Positions 21,701 to 34,236 of a DNA stretch of 64,000 nt are shown here, piece by piece (position 1 is the stretch's first letter; each line of letters opens with the position of its first letter). The notes beneath the pieces were generated by a model. It made no database searches. It saw only the letters and a list, made by a program, of their open reading frames with translations, and had not been told where the DNA came from. The translations under genes and the position numbers were made by a program. Where the stretch lies: the NCBI RefSeq assembly GCF_033115175.1, contig NC_084850.1, forward strand, positions 868,001-932,000. The letters run 5' to 3'. Origin of the DNA: Lepus europaeus. Its lineage: Eukaryota; Chordata; Mammalia; Lagomorpha; Leporidae.

Positions 21701-24700
21701 CAGGATGGCAACAGAAGGAGGTAGCTCCTCGTTGCATGCTTGGCCCTGTTAGGAGCAGCCTGACTAGCAGAAGCAGTTCCAGGCCATCACTCTGATGCTC
21801 CCTGATCTGAGGTGCAGAGACTGTGCATGTGCCCATCCCCCTCCTGCCGTCCCAGGCCCTGCCAGCGCGCTCTTCCCAGTGTCTGCGCCCAGTTTCCATA
21901 GCAACGCTGCTGCTGGGTAACGATTGCAGGGAGAGACATTCCTGTGGTTCTCAGTGTCAGTGGAGCATCCCACTGCGCGGGTTGCCCTGCCCTGGGAATG
22001 CAGGAGGTGCGATTCGCCCAGAGACACCTTGAGGTGAAGGTTATGGAATGCAAAGCCCCATGCGGAGCACTTGCCGCTGTCCATGGTGTAAATGCTCCCG
22101 CCGTAGCCACCGAATGATGTTACTGAGCGCGCGGTTGGGAAGAGGTGCACCTCCATAATCCTTCAGCTCGCAGACACACTGGATGGGAGTGACCCCAAGA
22201 ACACATCGCAGACAGCAAGGGGTAGTAAAATCACCAGCCAGGAATGAGGTTTGGGTGCAGTCTGCCTTTGTTCTGAATATCATTCGTTTGGTTGGACGTT
22301 TCTATGATTAAAGTGTTGACAGTGGCTGTTTCGCAGATGTCCCAGTGTGTGCTGGCTCCAAGGACCTCTACTGGGCTTCCAGGCCATCCTTCCATCCCTT
22401 TGTCTCTGCCTCTGCACTGCCCTTGCACCACTCTCACAGTGAGCGCCTTAGTGGCCGGCAAGTTGCGCTTCCTTTGTACTGTTTGATGTTCTCTAAGAAA
22501 TTTTCTCTAAGCTGAGCACCGTGGATTATGCACAAGATGAAAATCTGCTGGGAGGCCAGTGCGATGTGGGGCTCTGGGAAGTCTGGAGCTGCCCCGGGGC
22601 GTCCCATCTCTGTGCACAGGGCTGGTCTGTTGTGTTGAGGCCATGACCAGATTGTGTAGTCTGACTCGGCATCTCGGAGAGAAATCCGGGGGAGGGAGGT
22701 GACGCCACGACAGAGGGTCCTTGTAAACGTCCAAACATTGGGACAAGTCATTAAAGCAGTAAAAGAGCAGTCATGTGGCACAGCTGTCACTGCCCACGGC
22801 CTCCTGTACCCCGCCCGCAGTTGGCCCCTGCCCTGGGTGGCAGCATGGGGGTGGCTTCACTCCCACTTCAAAGAAACCTCCTCTCTCTTTTCTTGGCTCT
22901 TCCCTTCCTTTGCCCCCTGCACGCCAGGTATCACCTACGTAGGGAGGGCACAGAAGCCTGTGCTGTGGGCTTTGTCATCCACTCCCCAATACAGGCTGCA
23001 AGCCACAGGCCATGAATCTGTGGCACATTTGCTAGGTCTGTCTTGGCCATTAGTCATTCTTCGCCACCCCTCCAAGGAGGACCTGCAGTCAACGCAGGCC
23101 AGGTGCTATACAAACTGGTGACAGGCTGGCGCCAGCCTTGTGCCCAGGGTACCTTGAAGTCACTGTTGGCTCCATGCACCTGGGGCCATCTGGAGATGGG
23201 GACTCTCCCTCTCCTGCCTCCAGACCCCCACCATCCTGCTCTTTGTGCGAAGGTGGTTGGGGTCAGGATGCAGTGGGGACCCACATGAGACACTCAAGAA
23301 ATGGGGGTGGCCTGAGAGAGGGGCTCAGGGCACAGTGTCTGTCCTCGAGCCCGCGACTGAGTTGTGGTGAAGGCAGTCAAGGGTGGCTGCTGCCGAATGA
23401 GGGGCTGAAGGCTGTTCCCCGGGCGGGGGCAGAGCCTCCAGCCCCAGGGCGCAGACTCTGGGTCCCCCTGGCCCTCTGTGAGAAGTGGGGGTTTCCCTGG
23501 GCATGAGGGCCCCAAAGGTAGCCAGGGTCAGGGGCAGCCAGCAAACTCTGGCTGAGCAGACCGGGCACTCCCGGCCAGAACTTCGGCTCGGACCTTCAGA
23601 GGGGAGGAGCTGCCCTCGCGGGTTCTCACAGAGCGTGTCTCTGCTGCAGGTAAACGGGAAGGAGCTCTCCAAGCTGTCTCAGGAGCAAACCCTGGAGGCC
23701 CTGCGTTCCTCCAAGGAGCCCCTGGTGATCCAGGTGCTGAGACGCAGCCCCCGCCTGCGGGGGGACAGCTCCTGCCATGACCTGCAGCTGGTGGACAGTG
23801 GCACTCAGACCGACATCACCTTCGAGCATATCATGGCGCTGGGCAAGCTGCGCCCGCCCACTCCGCCCTTGGGCATCCTGGAGCCGTACGTCCTCTCTGA
23901 GCTGTGAGTCGTCCTCAGGAGGGCCCTACGCCGGGCCTCCGGAGAGCCGTCCCCACGTCCTTAGCCTCTGGAGCTGACCGGGGCACCCAAAGCCCAGGTC
24001 GTGTGCAGGCTTCTGGCACCAGTCTGGGCACTAGATCTGCCCCACGGCCAATGGGGGGACCGGCCTGTCCAGGAAGCTCACTGCCACAAATGCAGCTTCT
24101 TCGGCCAGCTGGCTGGCTGCGGGTCAGGCCCCCGGCTTCTCCTCCATCCTCTGTCCTGTGCCACACCATCGTCTTCTGCCTCCCAAGCATCGCTCTTTGA
24201 GTCTCCGTGCATTCCTTGTCTGTCCCATTGCTCCACCTGCTCTGAGCTCCCTCCATCTCTTCGGCTTCTCTCTCAGGCCCACTCGGACGATCGGCCGAGC
24301 ACCGGCTCATTGTGCCCAACCGCAGGGAGGGCGGGCCTGGGCTCCCCCTCTCTGGTGAGCCCAGCCAGCCCCTGGAGGTGGAGTGGGTCCCCTCTGCTCT
24401 GTACAGGTCCCCAGGGCCTGGGTGACCCTCGGGGCATTGCATGAGTGAGGCCAGTGCTGGGCAGGGGAGTCTGATGTGGGGGCTGGGGTGAGGAGAGCCA
24501 GGCCCACGGGGGTCCTTGGTGTGGACCCTGTGCACATGCCCGTTGGAGAAGTGCTTTCTGGAGAAAGTAGCTGGGCCACGTGGCCTGGAGTGTGCACCAA
24601 GGCCGAGCACAGGGGGACCAGCCAGACAGGGAGCTGGGATGAGGGCACGGGAGGAGCGTATGGCCGGCTGATCCCGCTTCTCCTGGGCAGTCCCCCCATC

Positions 24701-27700
24701 AGCCATGAGTATTATGACCCGGCGGAGTTCATGGAGGGCGGCGCGCAGGAGGCAGACCGTATGGACGAGCTGGAGTACGAGGTGAGCTGGCCCAGGATGG
24801 CCGTTGGCAGCCTCGGGCTCCTGCTGCCCCAGGTGGCTGGGCCTCGTGGCCCTTCCCGGTGTGTGCGTGACTGAGCCAGGGCGGGTATGGGTGAGGCTGC
24901 AGTTCGTCTGTGTCGCTGAGTCCGTGTCCCACGCATGTCTGTGTCCTGCGCGTCTTGAGTGTGTCTTGGGCATCTCCTGGTGGGGGAGACCGTCGCACGC
25001 ACGCGCCACTTGGGATGGTAAGACAGTGAGTCGAGGGGGAGGCGAGGCACCAGTGGGGCGGCCACTGCCGTGGGCCTCCCTGCTCATGGCGTTCCTGGGG
25101 CTTTCTGCCCCTGCTTGCTCCCTGGGGCTCCTTGTGGCAGGAGGTGGAACTGTACAAAAGCAGCCACCGAGACAAGCTGGGCCTCATGGTGTGCTACCGC
25201 ACGGACGACGAGGACGACCTGGGCATCTACGTGGGAGAGGTACGGAGCAGTGCCCGGGCGTGGTCGGGCACAGGGAGCGCCCCCGCACACACTGCCCTAA
25301 GCCCATGACCTCTCCCCGTGGCCCACATGTGGCTTGGAGGCCACCCACAGACCGCAGAGGCCAGGGACGGGGGGACTTCAGCTTCAGCGTGTATTCAGCT
25401 GCCACATCCCCCTCCTCCTCGGCTCTCCTCGTCTTTGGCAGGTGCATGGCCAAGAGGAAGGATGGGCCCTAGCTCTAGCCTAGTAAAGCTAAGCTGCCTG
25501 GTCTGCCAGGGCTGGGGTTTGTAGTGGGGGCAAGCACGCGGCCACCTGCACTTGCCCAGCTCTGATGAAGACCAGGCCTCCGGGCAAAAGGAGCTTATGG
25601 GTGAGCAGGCTGCTTCGGGGGCCCTAGGGTGAGGCTGTCCCTCACACCGCCAGGATGCTTGTGTCCTGCAGGTAAATCCCAACAGCATCGCAGCCAAAGA
25701 CGGCCGGATCCGCGAGGGAGACCGCATCATCCAGGTGAGTGCTGCAGGCTGCCAGCGGCCCGCATCTGTATTGCTCTCCCATCATGAGCTTTGCCTCATG
25801 CCACGCAGTCGGCCAGACCTTGACCCTGGGCTGAGCCTCGGCTCAGCTGCCCCAGGTGGCCCCCAGGTGCACGGCCTCTGCTCCTCTCCCGCGGCCGCAG
25901 CTGTCCCGGACGGAGCACACAGGTGCTCTGTGTGGTAGCCTGGCTCAGCGTGCTTGGGGCCTGCCCGAGCAGCAGCCCTGGTGTGCTTGCTGACCATTGC
26001 TGGCCTGCTACAGATTAACGGTGTGGACGTCCAGAACCGAGAGGAGGCGGTAGCCATCCTGAGCCAGGAGGAAAACACCAACATCTCCCTGCTGGTGGCC
26101 CGGCCCGAGAGTCAGGTATTTGGCCTTCAGTCTGGGGAGCTGCCAGTGTCCGTGGACAGGGACCACCCGACACTAGGGGCCAGGCTTAGGGCTTAGGAAG
26201 GGGGACCATGGGCTTGTCTGGGAGCACCCTGGAAGCAGTGGGCTCATCATGGCGGCCTTATGCTTGCAGCTGGCAAAGCGGTGGAAAGACAGTGACCGGG
26301 ATGACTTCCTGGATGACTTTGGCTCTGAGAACGAGGGGGACTTCCGCGCCCGGAAGCTGAAATCCCCTCCCGCCCAGCAGGTGAGGCATGAGGGAGGGGC
26401 TCAGTGTGTGCAGGATGGAGGGGGGTTCTCCTTGACAGCCTCAGCCTTGGCCCTGGCTGGAACAACAGCCGAGACCTGAAACCCCTTGGGGTCCTCCTGC
26501 AGCCACCGCAGCCCGGAAATGAAGAGGAGAAGGGGGCGCCTGATGGAGGCCCAGGCCTGAGCAACAGCCAGGAGCTGGACAGCGGGGTGGGCCGGACTGA
26601 CGAGAGCACCCGCAACGAAGAGAGCTCGGAGCACGACCTGCTGGGGGATGAGCCCCCGAGCACCACCAATACCCCTGGCAGTCTGCGCAAGTTTGGCCTG
26701 CAAGGGGACGTGCTGCAGAGCCGGGACTTCCATTTCAGCATGGACTCGCTGCTGGCTGAGGGGGCGGGGCTGGCCGGGGGTGACGTGCCGGGCCTCACTG
26801 ACGAGGAGTACGAGCGCTACCGGGAGCTGCTGGAGATCAAGTGCCACCTGGAGAACGGCAACCCGCTGGGCCTCCTCTTCCCCCGCGCCTCGGGCGGCAA
26901 CAGCGCCCTGGATGTCAACCGCAACGAGAGCCTGGGCCACGAGATGGCCATGCTGGAGGAGGAGCTCCGGCACCTGGAGTTCAAGTGCCGCAACATCCTG
27001 CGCGCGCAGAAGATGCAGCAGCTCCGGGAGCGCTGCATGAAGGCCTGGCTGCTGGACGAGGAGAGCCTCTACGACCTGGCGGCCTGCGAGCCCAAGAAGC
27101 GCGAGCTGCCCGACATCTCCGAGCTGCCCGAGAAGTCGGACAAGGACAGCACCAGCGCCTACAACACCGGCGAGAGCTGCCGCAGCACGCCACTGCTCGC
27201 CGAGCCCCTGCCCGAGAGCCCGCTGCGCCGGGCCGCGGCCGGCAACTCCAACTTGAACCGGACTCCTCCCGGCCCGCCCGGCCCCGCCCCCACAAAGGCG
27301 GCTCCTCCGCAGGGCAGCCCCGCCAAGTTCCGCTCGCTTTCCCGGGATGCCGAGGCGGGCCGCAGACAGCACGCAGACGAGCGGGTCCGCCGGAACCCCA
27401 AGATGGGCGTGACCCTGGAGCGCGTGGGCCCCGAAGGCAGCCCTTACCTCTCGCGCCGCCATCGCGGCCAGGGCCAGGAGAGCGAGCAGTATCACAGCTG
27501 TGTGCAGCTGGCCCCAGCGCGCGGCCTGGAGGAGCTGGGCCACGGTTCCTTGGGTTTGGCAGGTGGCCCTCGGGTGGGTGGGGTGGCGGCTGCAGCCCCC
27601 GAAGCGCCCCGCATGGAGTGGAAGGTGAAGGTGCGCAGCGACGGCACGCGCTACGTAGCCAAGCGGCCAGTGCGGGACCGGCTGCTGAAAGCCCGCGCCC

Positions 27701-28056
27701 TGAAGATTCGGGAGGAGCGCAGCGGCATGACAACTGACGACGATGCGGTGAGCGAGATGAAGATGGGCCGCTACTGGAGCAAGGAGGAGCGCAAGCAGCA
27801 CCTGATCCGTGCCCGGGAGCAGCGGAAGCGGCGCGAGTTCATGATGCAGAGCCGGCTAGAGTGCCTGAGAGAGCAGAGCGGCGACAGCAAGGCTGAGCTC
27901 AACATCATCGCCTTGAGCCACCGCAAGACCATGAAGAAGCGGAACAAGAAGATCCTGGACAACTGGATCACCATCCAGGAGATGCTGGCCCACGGCGCAC
28001 GCTCGGCCGATGGCAAGCGAGTCTACAACCCTCTGCTCTCCGTCACCACTGTCTGA
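7180..28056 (+). CDS. PDZD4: PDZD4, PDZ domain-containing protein 4 (8 coding exons, 768 aa)
   Basis: Coding exons are 7180-7239, 23650-23885, 24691-24781, 25141-25239, 25672-25734, 26014-26115, 26270-26380 and 26512-28056. All junctions are GT-AG and the joined frame is open for 768 codons, against 769 aa in human as I recall. The start is in good Kozak context (CACCATGG) and gives [16 protein letters not shown], the same as human PDZD4. A single PDZ domain lies at about residues 131-215 (exons 4-6), with KLGLMV as the carboxylate-binding loop. The C-terminal half resembles the tail of the PDZRN3/PDZRN4 (LNX3/4) E3 ligases but has no RING finger. It contains acidic stretches, coiled-coil-like segments around residues 345-420, and a basic region near the C-terminus. 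The protein ends in VTTV, a class I PDZ ligand. The family is poorly characterised and mainly neural; a scaffold role is inferred. Intron 1 is 16.4 kb and filled with SINE and L1 copies. Confidence 0.97.
8672..8880 (-). repeat. Old diverged C-SINE (-)
   Basis: The body order is recognisable in reverse (GAGACAGAGAGAACAAG, GGGCCAGGTCACACC, GTCTCCCACGTGGG, TAACTGCTTGAGCCA). Many changes make it older than its neighbours. Confidence 0.65.
9195..9498 (-). repeat. C-SINE (-)
   Basis: It starts with a T-rich (TTTA)n tail complement and ends CTGTGTCTCAGCACCTGCCC. Confidence 0.88.
9524..9872 (+). repeat. C-SINE (+) with long CT run
   Basis: Head GGGGCCAATGCTGTGGCATAG, (CT)n at 9781-9822, and an AAATAAATAAATAAATC tail. 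Confidence 0.9.
10331..10470 (+). repeat. Diverged C-SINE 3' fragment (+)
   Basis: The GGCTCAAGGGGTTGGG, TTCCTGGGGCTCCTGGC and TCTGTGTCTCTTTCTCTGCC order fits the SINE 3' half. Confidence 0.5.
10634..10830 (+). repeat. C-SINE 3' fragment (+) inside the L1
   Basis: It begins mid-body (GCCTGGGAGAAGCAGCC) and ends CTTTCAAATGAATGAATGAAATC. The flanking L1 is continuous across it. Confidence 0.8.
11326..11514 (-). repeat. C-SINE 5' half (-)
   Basis: The copy starts at AAGCCAGGAGCCAGGAATTC and ends with the head complement CCACAGCGCCGGCCC. Confidence 0.85.
11515..11652 (-). repeat. C-SINE fold-back fragment
   Basis: A plus-strand head (AGCACAGTGCTTTAAGCC to about 11550) is joined to a minus-strand head (GCTTAACCCACTGGGACACAA). 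It has the same architecture as the copy at 3391-3692. Confidence 0.6.
12176..12478 (+). repeat. C-SINE (+), tail-to-tail with the next copy
   Basis: Head GGGGCCAGCACTGTAGTGTAG, box B GGTTCGAGTCC at 12243-12253, and tail AAATAAATAAATAAATC. Confidence 0.9.
12479..12730 (-). repeat. C-SINE (-), 5'-truncated
   Basis: It starts TATTTATTTTATTTATATGAAAGG and ends near GAACTCGAACCAGTGCC, after which L1 resumes. Confidence 0.85.
12995..13105. other. Short unassigned spacer in PDZD4 intron 1
   Basis: Sequence between the L1 end and the next SINE. It may be a further diverged L1 remnant. Confidence 0.3.
13108..13299 (+). repeat. C-SINE 5' part (+)
   Basis: Head GGCCGGTAAGCTGCTGCC through GGAGGAAGCTCCTGGCTCC. 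The 3' part is missing. Confidence 0.8.
13803..13965 (+). repeat. MIR (+)
   Basis: The core order matches MIR: GGGCAAGTCACTGAAAG, then TCATTTTCCTCACCTGTTAAATGGG. Confidence 0.7.
14039..14401 (+). repeat. C-SINE (+) with (CT)n(GT)n
   Basis: Head GGGGCTGGCGCTGTGGTGTAG. It has a C12 run in the head region (14091-14102), then CT and GT runs (14294-14344) and an AAATAAATAAAATAAA tail. Confidence 0.9.
15787..16080 (-). repeat. Diverged C-SINE (-)
   Basis: A T-rich start (TTTCTTTCTTTTTTTT), then GGGCTGGGCCAGGTTGAAGTCAGG, ending GTGCCAAACACCTGCCCC. Confidence 0.7.
16098..16426 (-). repeat. C-SINE (-) with 15-bp target-site duplication
   Basis: It is flanked by CTCATCATTTCTTTT at 16083-16097 and 16427-16441, and ends GCCACAGCACTGGCCCC. 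Confidence 0.92.
16442..16764 (-). repeat. C-SINE of the second subfamily (-), same target site
   Basis: The TGACAGGCAGAGTTAGACAGTGAGAG type is related to the copies at 4069 and 17231. It lies between the second duplication copy (16427-16441) and a third, CTCATCATTTCTT, at 16765-16777. Confidence 0.9.
17231..17571 (-). repeat. Young C-SINE (-) with target-site duplication
   Basis: AGCATGTATCTTT flanks it at 17219-17231 and 17572-17584. It is the same subfamily as the copy at 4069-4440, and the T run is long and uninterrupted. Confidence 0.92.
17588..17880 (-). repeat. Diverged C-SINE (-)
   Basis: CAAGGCAGAGAGACAGACAG, GGTTCACTAACCAGCAG, GGGACTCAAGTACTTCAG, ending CATGCCACGTGCCTGTCCC. Confidence 0.75.
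18630..19003 (-). repeat. C-SINE (-) with target-site duplication and GA run
   Basis: CTACAAATACT occurs at 18619-18629 and 19005-19015. A GA run spans 18706-18740. It ends CCATAATGCTGGCCCC. Confidence 0.92.
19480..20155 (+). mobile_element. L1 3' end (+), interrupted by an old SINE
   Basis: GTGGAATATCATGCAGCCATAAAG, then ATAGCCAAGTTCATAGAGATGG, CAGGAGCTGGGGCCTTGGAG, and GTACACTTACCACAATAATAAC follow the L1 ORF2-end and 3' UTR order on the plus strand. Confidence 0.75.
19594..19840 (+). repeat. Diverged C-SINE (+)
   Basis: CAGTGGTAATAGTTCAAGGACTTGGGCC, CAGTAGATGGGACCTCTGCC and CTCTCAAAGAAATTAATGAG fit a SINE 3' half plus a diverged head. Confidence 0.6.
20160..23640. other. Mostly unique part of PDZD4 intron 1
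   Basis: About 3.5 kb without a recognised SINE or L1. It contains an imperfect tandem duplication (20290-20575). No additional exon with good splice sites was found. Confidence 0.5.
20290..20575 (+). repeat. Imperfect tandem duplication, period about 131 bp
   Basis: GGATTCCTTCTGGATTGTTCC with TTGCACTTGATGAAGGAAAC (20320-20372) recurs as GGATTCCTTGCGGATTGTTCC with TTGCACTTGATGAAAGAGAC (20451-20504). Similarity continues into a TTTTCTGACAATGGG / TTTTCCGATGACAGGG pair. Confidence 0.75.
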
Positions 28057-29120
28057 GCCGCCCAGCCTGGAGCCTGGCCTGGCTCAGGAGCCTCCTGTGG
28101 CCTGGCCCTTCCTCTCCCTTAGAATGTAGTGTGTGTGTGTGTGTGCGCGTGCGCACGCACGCTGTGCTCTCGCACACGCCTGCCTGTCTTTGTGCACAGG
28201 ACTTAACAAGGAGAAGGGCACCTGTCTTTCTTCCTCTGCCTCCTCCCCAAGCAAGGCACTGGAGGCACACCCATGATGGGTAGCCCTTCAGCTGTGTGTG
28301 TTGTGTGTGTGCACACAACACACACCCATGCACACAGAAGCTCTTGCTGCATGGCTGCTTGGAGACAGGGAAGTGGATAGCAAGGAAGCCAGCACCGCCA
28401 CTGAGCACAGCTTCGCCCCCTGCTGGAAGCCGCAGTCACTTGTAGACAAAGGCAACCCCGATTTTTGTGGTTTTTCTCCCTTTCTGTGCTTGCCGATCGT
28501 TGTTTTTCTGTTGTGTGGACCCGCCCTGGGGGTTGGCAGCTCCCTCAGGTGGTCGGACAAAGGTGGAACCCTGAGTGTTGGCTGGGAAGGAGGTGGGGGG
28601 AGGAGGAGGGAGGGCGAGGGGTGGGAGGGGAGGGGAGGGGAAGGTGGGAGGAAGGGGGAGCAGCTGTCCTGGAGGCCTGCACTCTTGCCGTGCAGGGATG
28701 AGGCTCATCCCTGGAGGCCGCCTCCTCCAGTGAGCGACATAGAGTGAAGCTGCAGGGACACGGGGGGCAATGCGTACCCGAGAAGAAACCACTGCACCCG
28801 TGACAGCGCCATCTGGAGGGGCCTCACTTTTGAGTGGCCTGAGGAGGTGCTTGGCTGTCCAGGGCACCTGGAAGCCAAGCTCCATGACCGACACAAGACC
28901 TCAAGCCGTGCGGCCTGGAGAGTGGCAGTCACCTGAGTGACAGGAGGGTGGGCCAGCTGGGAGGGAGATGCCCCCAACCCCCTCAGGTTGTACAAGTGTG
29001 GGCCCCTTCTGCCTGTGGGCTGTCCCACAGGCTTAAAGAACCTGACTGGAGGCAGACAGGCTGGCCCAGCCCTGCCTCCACCTGCATCTTGAGAATAAAG
29101 CAAGCTGCCTTTTTACTCCG
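28057..29120 (+). other. PDZD4: PDZD4 3' UTR
   Basis: About 1.06 kb runs from the TGA to just past the AATAAA at 29094-29099. It holds a TG-rich run (28128-28160), a TG/CA hairpin (28294-28325) and a strongly G-rich stretch (28570-28665). Confidence 0.85.
29094..29099 (+). terminator. PDZD4: PDZD4 poly(A) signal AATAAA
   Basis: A canonical AATAAA lies about 1.04 kb after the PDZD4 stop. A T-rich then TG-rich stretch follows 10-50 bp downstream, as expected of a cleavage and polyadenylation site. Confidence 0.85.
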
Positions 29121-29129
29121 TGAAGTCCT

Positions 29130-31085
29130 GGCCTCTCTGTTTGCTTTTTTTTGGGGGGAGGGTGCAGGGCTGGGGTCAACTGCAGGCTTCCTGTGAGCAC
29201 TCCGGGACAAGCTGCATCAGTGTCCCTTGTCATTTCTGGGTGTGACCCAGCCATAGGGTGGTGCCCACACGCAGAAGGATGCGAGAGGCCTGCCTCTCCG
29301 TGGACACAACTGGCAAGTGGATGGGGCCTGAGGGAGGAGGTTAGAAGCTGCGCTCCCCATGTGGGCGCACCGCTGTGCCTTGCTAGGTAGCGCTGGGCTG
29401 CTGCACGTTAGAGCACCCCCTCCCCCAGCCCAGATGGAACAAGCAGAGACCTGTGGGTTCCGACCAGCAACATGTTGATGGGCGGGAATGAAAAATGCAG
29501 GACTCCAAGGAGGCTGGGTCTCAAGGGGGTGAAGCCAGGCCACAGGAATGATGGCTCCCCCGACCCCCCATACCAGGGCCTCTCCAGCTGAGGGGACACT
29601 CAGGGCCCATAGAGATCCCAGTGCACTGCTGGAACTGGTCACAGGCCAATCGTTCCCTGGCCCTTCCTGCAGCTGCTGGGGGCACCCCACTCTTTCTCCC
29701 ATGGGGTGCCTGCCAGAGCTCTTGACATGTGGGCCAAAGAGGGAGGGCACTGTGTCACTTACCCGGCTCAGAGAGAGGTGGCACCAGGACTGGCAGCACT
29801 CGGCTACTGAGGCCCGGGAAGCAGTTTCCCATTCAGGCCCCGCCGCCACTGTGCCTGCTAGTCCCCCCACCCCCCCACCCCACGCAGGCCTCCTGCCTCG
29901 CGGATACTGACAGTGCGCTCTGCTGGGGCTCACTGCACTATACAATGAGCCCACCGCGTGGCACAGGATTCGACCACTGGTCTCCTGGGTGAGGACACAG
30001 CTCTTCCTGGGGCCTTCCCATTCCTCTGGGTGGGAATCCAGGTTCCCCTCCAGTGCGGAGACAGCCCTCAGCAGGCAAAGCTGGGTCGAAAGTGATCCTC
30101 GCTGCACTGCACGCTGGCACAGCCCGGGCAGGGGAGGGCCTAGGCACTGAGGCAACCGTCCTCCCAGGTCCGGGGCCTTCCTCCTTTCCGAGGGCATGCC
30201 GGGGGATGGCCGGCTGCACCCATGCCCCCTGACGCCCTGGAGTAGGCACTGCTACGTCACAGCTGGAAAGGGCTCAGTGGAGATTTGCACCCAGCCTCTT
30301 TGGAGCCCAGGGCCTTCAATGCCACTCCCCCCAGCTGTTGTGCCAGGAAAGCAGGCTGGGAGGGGCTGGGAGAGCACAGTCAATGTGCAGAGAGCAAAGG
30401 GTTCCTCAGAGGTACAGCGGTGTTCGCCAAACACTCCACGCCAAACCGGATACCGGGGAGGAACACGGAGCGGGCCATTCTCGGTTCAGAAGGGCCGTCC
30501 TGAGACAGCTGTGTGCTGCACACTGCGGCTGCAGCTATGGGCTCCGCCTGCATCAGCAAGCAAAGCATGGAAAGCTTTGTGGGGCCCATGCTCGGACCCC
30601 TAACACAGGCACAGCATGAAGACGGGGCTGGCCGTGTCACTGTGTGTGACCCACGGTGCTGACTGCTGGGCGTGGGCCAGCCGGGAAGGGCCCCGCTTCC
30701 CCGGCCAGGCCAGGCAGCAGCCCCCTTCATGGCTCTCCCGCTCAGGCTCGGCCAGAAAGGCAAAGGGTCCTTCCCTAGCCCAGCGCCGGAAGACCTGCCC
30801 CGGATGGCAGCCGAGGGACAGGGCGAGGGCAGCAGTGGATGTGAGCTAGGAAGGACGGGACAACCCTCGGGCCCCCGGCCCCAGGCCCTGCCAGCAAGCA
30901 GGAGAGGGACACGGAGAAGGTGGCCACTGGGCAAGCGGGAAGCAGGCAAGGAAGGCTTCACTGGGCGAGGGAGCGGGTCCTTCGCCACTCTGCCTCTGCT
31001 GTCCAGGCAGACGAGCTGGTCCCCCAGATCGCACCGCGTGGGAGAAGCAGAGCAACACAGGCAGCAGCCCTGGGTCCCGGACGCG
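29130..31085. other. PDZD4-SSR4 intergenic space, no gene seen
   Basis: This is the gap between the convergent PDZD4 and SSR4 3' ends. It is GC-rich, apparently single-copy DNA without a recognisable SINE or L1. Open frames such as 29217-30197 on the minus strand show no familiar domain or splice logic and look like chance frames. Confidence 0.6.
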
Positions 31086-31108
31086 CCGCTCATAGCGCCC
31101 AGTGACTG

Positions 31109-31114
31109 TTTATT
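31109..31114 (-). terminator. SSR4: SSR4 poly(A) signal AATAAA
   Basis: TTTATT on the plus strand reads AATAAA on the SSR4 strand, 36 bp after the stop codon. This gives a very short 3' UTR of roughly 60 nt. Confidence 0.85.
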
Positions 31115-31149
31115 CATTAGGGAAGGCGGGCTGAGGGGGCCTGCTGCTC

Positions 31150-33836
<2,687 letters not shown>

Positions 33837-34236
33837 CGCCTCTTCTCTGCCGACGCGAAAAAGAGAGCGAGCTCGCCTGAACACGAGGAGCAGACGAGGA
33901 AGCGCGACGCGTAAGCGGCCGCGATAGCCAATCATGCGCCGGCGGGCCGGGCCAGGCTTCGTGACGTCGCTAGGGGCACTGACGTGTCCCCTCCCCGAGC
34001 CAGGGGCCCAGCGGGTCGCGCCCCCCCTAAGATGGCGGCAGCGGCAGCGGCAGCACGGCAGCACGGCAGCGGGAGCCGCGGCGCTCCAGGCACCGGAAGG
34101 GGGCGTGGCCACCGGGGCGGCTGCGCGCATGCGCAGCGCCGGGCGCACGTCTGCCGTGGGGATTTCGCCCGGCGCCGAACTCTCGCGATAGCGGTGTCAT
34201 AACTGTTGGAATCTGCCGGGGCTCTCATTTTCCAAC

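Noticed and set aside
23915-25087. 390-codon minus-strand frame across PDZD4 exon 3 and flanking introns
   Set aside because: It is antisense to verified exons and has low-complexity composition with no family resemblance.
26401-27801. 466-codon antisense frame opposite PDZD4 exon 8
   Set aside because: This is a mirror effect of GC-rich third positions in the real sense frame, with repetitive Leu/Ala/Val content.
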